Shown piece by piece: positions 58,914 through 64,000 of a stretch of 64,000 bases of DNA (within the stretch, counting starts at the first letter, position 1; every line of letters starts with the position of its first letter). Both the position numbers and the translations under genes were made by a program. A model generated the notes under the pieces. It saw only the letters and a list, made by a program, of their open reading frames with translations, had not been told where the DNA came from and did no database searches. The DNA is from Trichodelitschia bisporula (Eukaryota > Ascomycota > Dothideomycetes > Phaeotrichales > Phaeotrichaceae), in assembly GCA_010356995.1 (NCBI GenBank), contig ML996695.1, forward strand, positions 9,061 through 73,060, given 5' to 3'.

Positions 58914-59523
58914 TCAGCTACTGGGCATCAGGCACTCCGCTGCATGTAGTCCGGCTGTGGGCTTTTCAAAGGCGTAGATGCGCCGCGCCCGGCTTCCTTC
59001 AATAACTTTTCGGTACCCCTTCGCCGTGCGGGGGTGAAAGCGCAATTCGCGCGTCTGCCGCCGCGTGGCGGTGTGAGGAGTCCAGTAATCTCGGTGGGCG
59101 TTGCTAAGAAGGTTGTCGTTGAGATTGAGATTCACCATGTCAGTGACACTCTCCTTAATGCGCGAGCTCGGGCCTACGGCTGAGGATTCATTATCGGCAT
59201 CTGCCATCTGGTGGCGATGCGGTCGTAGGGGTTAGCTCACCACGAAGTTGGTGGTTTTGGGGTCGGCTGTCGAGGGGCGCTGGTGGAGAGGTGGTTGAAC
59301 TTTCATTTAACGCGCGCGGGGGTCGCAACTTGGAAGTCGCGGTTCGGTTCTTGTCCATCTCCCGCGTTCTTGCCGCGTTCTCTCCGTGTTCTTCCAGGGG
59401 CTCGGTCTTCGCCATCATTGCCCTGGCGATCAAGTGTTCGTCAACCGCCGGCATCACGAACAAGCAATTTTCGATCCGATTCTCCTCCAGGATGCGCCGA
59501 AACTTTGGACTGATATGTGGCAT
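58914..59523 (-). CDS. Possible small gene(s), unknown
   Basis: Two overlapping minus-strand frames begin with ordinary-looking protein sequence: 59523-59191 (MPHISPKFRRILEENRIENC..., 110 aa) and 59207-58914 (MADADNESSAVGPSSRIKES..., 97 aa). A GTGAGC...CTAAC...CCACCAG stretch near the overlap looks intron-like, but splicing there does not keep the frame. They may be one gene I could not resolve, or chance frames. No domain recognised. Confidence 0.2.
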
Positions 59524-60442
59524 GAGGATGGGATGAAGTCGCGCAGTAGAGGATCTAGAGGATCCACATTCCGCTGCGGAGAGACCCTAGCGCCGGGGAA
59601 TGCAGTTATCCCAATCCATGCGCCATGCAGTTGTTTCTCCTTTCTCTGCTCGCTTGATTCCCCGCTTGGTCTTGCTTGAGCTTCGTTTCTTCCCATGTCT
59701 TGCAACCAAGGGAAACCGCGACATTCCCAAAGCTTGTCCTCACGTCGTTAGCCACGGACCAGCATGCGCTCGCTATTCTGTCGGGCACTTTGAGGAATCT
59801 CTTCGCTCCCGGTCCAAGGGCTCACCAATGCACGTCACTCAGGCCAGGCTAGCTGACTACCCCATTGTAGCTCCGTTTCAGCGTACTAAGCTTCTTCAAC
59901 TGCCCGCACGGTTTCCATGGGTTCCGCCCACGGTGCAAACCAGATCCTGTCCATCATAGTTCCGCCCAGCTACCGATTCTCGACCGGCCGTTTCAGCACG
60001 CTCCGATCTGGGCGAAGTACCCACTCGATCTGCGGGTGATTTCCGGACGGACGGCGCCGTCGGCTTGCCGCGGGGTTCGTCAAAGGTGGGGCGAAGGCGG
60101 GGTGCACTTGTCGACTTGAAACGCTGGTTGCTTGCTTCGCGCGAAGTCATGGTTTGGGAGCGCGATGGACAAAGGCGAGACCTGGACTGGGGAGCAGCTG
60201 TTGCATGGTCCCCTTCCGTTTCGTTGCATGGCGTCATAGCATCGTTCACGAAGTTCGCTCGACAGAAGGTGAGGCAGCGTTTTAGCAATATATACGAAGT
60301 TCCCGTACCGCCGTCGCGTGCATTTTCGAAAGTGTCCGCCTACCTCCATCCCGTCGATAAACTTCCCTTCCGGTTGTCACCATCGCTAAAAACTCGCAGC
60401 TCAAGTACTATGTTTCCAACCAATCGTCCCATCAAGCTTCAA
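59524..60442. other. Intergenic
   Basis: No gene supported upstream of tRNA-Asn. Confidence 0.45.
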
Positions 60443-60534
60443 TCCTCCGTGGCGCAATTGGCTAGCGCGTCTGACTGTTACCCTCGATTCGAGATGCAAT
60501 CAGGAGGTTCGTGGTTCGAGCCCACGCGGGGGAG
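60443..60534 (+). tRNA. tRNA-Asn(GTT) with intron
   Basis: Acceptor TCCTCCG pairs with CGGGGGA (one T-G pair), discriminator G. D-arm GCGCAATTGGCTAGCGC; anticodon stem TCTGA/TCAGG around loop C-T-GTT-A, with an intron of about 18 nt (CCCTCGATTCGAGATGCA) after position 37. T-arm CGTGGTTCGAGCCCACG. A T7 terminator follows at about 60548. Confidence 0.92.
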
Positions 60535-61372
60535 GATGAGATAGCTCTTTTTTTCGTCCCTACCTAAAGTTGCGCTAAAGCTTTTTGGCCGCTCGCCGGG
60601 CGGGGCGGAATATGGCGACGAGATCTGTGTGCGCGGGCGAAGCGAGCCGGGCGTGTGACAGCGCGTCGTCGGCCGGGGTAGACGCAATGCCGCCACACGC
60701 GTGAGACGACGCGCATCCACAGCTTCGCGACACACGAAATGTCGGTAACCACGCGCCGGCCCGACCCGTAAGCCTCATACCCAACCGACGATGGGTGACG
60801 CGTCAGTGTGCGCGGACGGCGTAGGAGACGTTGGGATTACGAACGCGCGGGGCATGGGCTCAGAGTAAGGAGCGTTCTTCTGCTTTTGCTGCTTGCGTCT
60901 CTGATTCATTCTAGCGGTCTTGCTCGCTCTTAGGGTGCACGTCGTTTGCTGGGGCTGATTCCTGATTCCTGCGTATTGCGTCTATGGTGTGGCTAAAGAC
61001 TGAGGTTTGGCTTCTTCGTAGAGCGGTCCACAAGGGATTCAGCTGTGACCGCACGCGATTGTTCTTCGCGGCCCTCTCCATGCTGAAAAGTAACAACAGG
61101 CTGGTAGATGCCAGAATCATGATTGCGAAATCTCCATCTACTGCTGCTCACGCCACTACTCTATCTGCTTACCTGAAGCTTCGCGACTCGATGGCCAGAA
61201 GACATATCGTATTCCTGCGCAAGCTTCGGAGGCCAACTTGTCCCATTAGTTGCCACTCATTTATCCGTGAATGACCGGACGGTAGGTCAGTATTGCATCC
61301 GAGTAGAGTATGGCGCTGACAAACATGCGCGGCCAGAATGACAGCAAAAGAGCAAAAGAGCAAAAGGAATTT
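60535..61372. other. Intergenic between two tRNA genes
   Basis: No gene supported. The right end has three AGCAAAAG direct repeats that form the T-rich stop of the minus-strand tRNA. Confidence 0.45.
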
Positions 61373-61451
61373 TTCCGTTACCGGGAATCGAACCCGGGCC
61401 GACCCGGCTCTACATGAAAGCGGGCAATCCTAACCCCTAGACCATAACGGA
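61373..61451 (-). tRNA. tRNA-Glu(TTC) with short intron
   Basis: Acceptor TCCGTTA pairs with TAACGGA; D-arm GGTCTAGGGGTTAGGAT; anticodon loop C-T-TTC-A with a 7-nt intron (TGTAGAG) after position 37; T-arm GGGTTCGATTCCC. It complements the CTC-reading Glu tRNAs elsewhere in the window. Confidence 0.9.
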
Positions 61452-62065
61452 TACTTTGATGCTGAAAGTTGTTTGGCTAAAACCTAGGTGGGGACGTGGA
61501 GCTGGAGGATCGGGGACCACTCGGTGCAGAGCCGGGGAACGTGAGGACATCCAGACTTTTCTTGCTCGCACTTACCACTCAGAACAAAAGCCAGAGAACA
61601 ACAGAAGCCGATGCGATACACCTGCTGCTTTGAGAAGCCAATGCACTGTCGTGCAGCCCCAAATCCTGTCAGATCGCCGCTCCAATACTCCCGACGGCGC
61701 ACGCAACGATTTTCAAGAGAAGAAAGCTTTAAGGGAACAGGCGCATAAAACTGCAGATCAAGCGGACAGAGTGGTCATACAGTGGCACGCTGGCATATAG
61801 CTCAGTGATTGACGAAGGCAGCTCCGCAAATGCCACACAAAGCTCGAAGAGTGCCCACTAGTGACGAGCATATTGAGGAGGCGATAGGGGTGCGAAGCAC
61901 CCCACAATGAGATCAAGGTCTTTGCGGGGAAGGCTGAAGGGTCTTAAACGATGACGTTGGCCCGGGGCGGACAATGGGGGCATACGTCCACCGGCAGTGA
62001 GCCAATGGTACGCTAGCCAGGGACGGAGAGGCGGAGTATCAAAGTACACGAAAGGCGGCAATCAT
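61452..62065. other. Intergenic
   Basis: No gene supported. Confidence 0.45.
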
Positions 62066-62907
62066 ATGAAGGAAGCAAACTCCGATGGACATCTTCGGAT
62101 GCTGGGGGCTTGCAGCTTCACATTCAGAGCAGCACTTCTCCGTGTCTTTGAGATCACCTCGCAACCTCTACAAAGTAAGCAACCAAAGCCCGCCGTACCG
62201 TGCAATCTCCAAGTTGATGTGCAAGTCGATTTCCTTCACCATGGGGATACTCAACGGACGGCATCAATCAGATTCTTGTTTTCCAGGTCTCCGTCAAGAG
62301 AAGGCGTGCTACCTTCTTGAATTGACGGACCATTTTAGGACTCCGGTGATTCTGTATGCCACGAGCAGCCCTATCCCGGTGGTCATGGGGGAGGTTGAAC
62401 GTACGAGGAATACAGGTGTAAGAGTGCGGCCACAAAGTTCCCCACACTCCGATTCCGGTGGCAAGCTGACGAGCAGTAGCCTTAAAGTCCTCTCTTGCTC
62501 CAGCAAGCCAATTCAGCGGACCCGCCAAAAAACAACCAGTAAGTCATGTCTCCACCATCAGTTCAACTAACAACCCTACAGGAATGGGTGCTCCAGCCAA
62601 CTTGCTGTCTAGCTCTCCCGCATCTCGGGTGAAGCTCCCACCGTACATAATGGGCAGGCTGGCGGCAATTTGTGCAGAAGACATTCGTGTCAGCAACGCC
62701 CACGTCGGAGACAACACCCAGCCTCCGTGGCCCCACGGTCTACCTTGGCCGCAATGGCGGGTCGCGGCTGTGGTACTACGTGGAATACTCAGCCGCCCAT
62801 ACGAGGAGCAGCGTTACACCTCATTTCGTTCCTCAGAGGACCTCCCGGGATATATTCCGCTCGACAGCTGGCGATCGCAGCCCTCCTCAATAAGTCGAGA
62901 TGATTGA
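62066..62907 (+). CDS. Hypothetical three-exon gene
   Basis: Proposed exons 62066-62174, 62287-62538 and 62582-62907; introns 112 and 43 nt; 228 aa. The second intron is textbook: GTAAGT, CTAAC branch, ACAG. The first is longer, with GTAAGC and CCAG. The summed length stays in frame. The product starts MKEANSDGHLRMLGACSF and includes LRQEKACYLLELTDHFRTPV across the first junction; no domain is recognised. Another frame within exon 3 (GRNGGSRLWYYVEYS) also looks protein-like, so the end of the model is doubtful. Confidence 0.3.
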
Positions 62908-63487
62908 GACAGTTGACAGTGACCCCGAGACCAATCTCCCTGGGCCCCGCAACTCAGCCGAGCCACCTGAACCTTCGGAATCATCACAGCCCTCACTGTT
63001 AGCGCACGCCTTCAGAAACTCAACAGGCCTTTTGGGACGTCCGAATCAACTGGCCTCTGACAACCATAGCCAACTGTCTCCAGAGTACCCATATCTCTCT
63101 ACCCATCAGGAGCATCCTCAACCACTCTCCCGGCGCAGTGCCTGGCTGTGCTGTCCTCAAGCCACGTGTGACCCTCATCATATTGATTACAGTCCGCCAG
63201 TCTATCCTAACGAGCATACACTCCTTCCAACGCCGACCGCCCTTTCATCGGCGACCGGTAATCCCTGGCTTTGTCCCCAGTCCCAAATTTTTGTTTGTAT
63301 CTGCGGTGCTCAATCTGCGGTGCTGGAGGTCGAGTCCGACACTGACATGCCGGAGGCAACCAACCAAGGAACTGATGGTAGTGCTGAGGAGAACGGCGAA
63401 GGCAGTGATGATGATGGCGAGGAGGGGTGGAGCAGCTTCTTTCGACAGCTGCGGCTCCAGTTTGGGGACCGGGCTAGGCGACACTGA
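62900..63487 (+). CDS. Hypothetical protein, acidic tail
   Basis: Open frame of 195 codons starting MIETVDSDPETNLPGPRN; it is Pro/Ser-rich and ends in an acidic stretch (AEENGEGSDDDGEEGW) followed by SSFFRQLRLQFGDRARRH. It overlaps the end of the preceding model by 8 nt and could be its true 3' part through an intron I could not place. No domain recognised. Confidence 0.3.
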   Translation: MIETVDSDPETNLPGPRNSAEPPEPSESSQPSLLAHAFRNSTGLLGRPNQLASDNHSQLSPEYPYLSTHQEHPQPLSRRSAWLCCPQATCDPHHIDYSPPVYPNEHTLLPTPTALSSATGNPWLCPQSQIFVCICGAQSAVLEVESDTDMPEATNQGTDGSAEENGEGSDDDGEEGWSSFFRQLRLQFGDRARRH

Positions 63488-64000
63488 AAGTGGAGAAGAG
63501 ATGCGCGGCATCGAACGGACTGGTTGATGACGGCCAAAGGCGTCTGCTTTATCAAGGAAGTCTACCTTAAGGTTACGCGTTTCTAGATGCTGTGAGTTTT
63601 GATTCGGGGTCCAAGTTTCTTCAATTTCTACTCGTTTCCGGTTGAAATTCACTCGCGGCATTATCATCGGAGGTCCTGATGCAGAGCTAATGTTGTGGCG
63701 CTGTGGTGGTTGGATGCGTGGGTTACTCAACCCGGGAAGGCTAGCGGCTCGGCCCGCTTCCCGCCGCCACTAGGTGCAGATGCGGAAGGGTATCATGACA
63801 TCACACATGGCACACCACACATCACAAATACAAATGCCTCGGTTCACTGATCCATTGACCTTAAGCTATCCATAGAGGACTGAACCTGGGACATGCACAC
63901 CATCTCCATAGCCCTTAAACGAAGATCATGGTAACCGAGTTTTTCCGCGGACTTTTAGCTTTTCATGTGTTTTTGCTGGAGGTTTAAACTTTTTGGTTCG
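63488..64000. other. Window end, no gene seen
   Basis: No coding sequence supported. A minus-strand frame at 63245-63730 overlaps the previous open frame and was not accepted. Confidence 0.45.

Overview
The window reads as nuclear DNA of a filamentous ascomycete (Pezizomycotina). It has compact, GC-rich genes with very short GT-AG introns: nearly all of those I could define are 41-62 nt, with a CTRAC/CTAAC-like branch site. It also carries a HET-domain gene, a fungal rhodopsin-domain (Pth11-like) membrane protein, the alpha-aminoadipate lysine-pathway enzyme homocitrate synthase, and six tRNA genes that all carry an intron. I could not narrow it to a genus. For the confident multi-exon genes I placed splice sites by hand, and in each case the summed exon length is an exact multiple of three.

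Layout, left to right. 1-2.6 kb: no gene seen, one degenerate tandem repeat. 2.6-20.8 kb: gene-dense core holding a PMC1-type Ca2+-ATPase, a secreted Kex2-type repeat precursor, arginyl-tRNA-protein transferase (ATE1) divergent from a Nudix hydrolase (Aps1/Ddp1 type), a HET-domain protein, homocitrate synthase, an F-box/WD40 protein and ribosomal protein S3. 20.9-33.8 kb: a myotubularin phosphatase divergent from RPS3, tRNA-Phe, tRNA-Glu, a secreted Gly-Tyr-Asn repeat protein, a fungal coiled-coil protein of unknown function, and the divergent pair PAM18 (TIM14)/RLP24. 33.8-53 kb: an accessory, gene-poor stretch with a broken Crinkler-type NTPase/nuclease relic, tRNA-Arg, a rhodopsin-domain protein, a foldback element, a near-palindrome of about 225 bp, a broken exonuclease-like/zinc-finger gene, two decayed tandem copies of a coiled-coil gene, and a Ty1/copia-like gag fossil. 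53-64 kb: tRNA-Glu, dynactin p62, a GPI-anchored Ser-rich wall protein, tRNA-Asn, tRNA-Glu(TTC), and low-confidence hypothetical genes.

Most genes are unrelated housekeeping functions: Ca2+ sequestration, N-degron arginylation, inositol pyrophosphate/dinucleotide turnover, lysine synthesis, ubiquitin targeting, translation, PI3P turnover, mitochondrial import, 60S biogenesis and dynein transport. There is no obvious operon-like or biosynthetic cluster. The most unusual items are the 35-residue-periodic kexin-processed precursor, the secreted protein joining a WCGPC motif to a GYGN tail, the decayed coiled-coil gene family, and the palindrome whose two strands encode nearly the same peptide.
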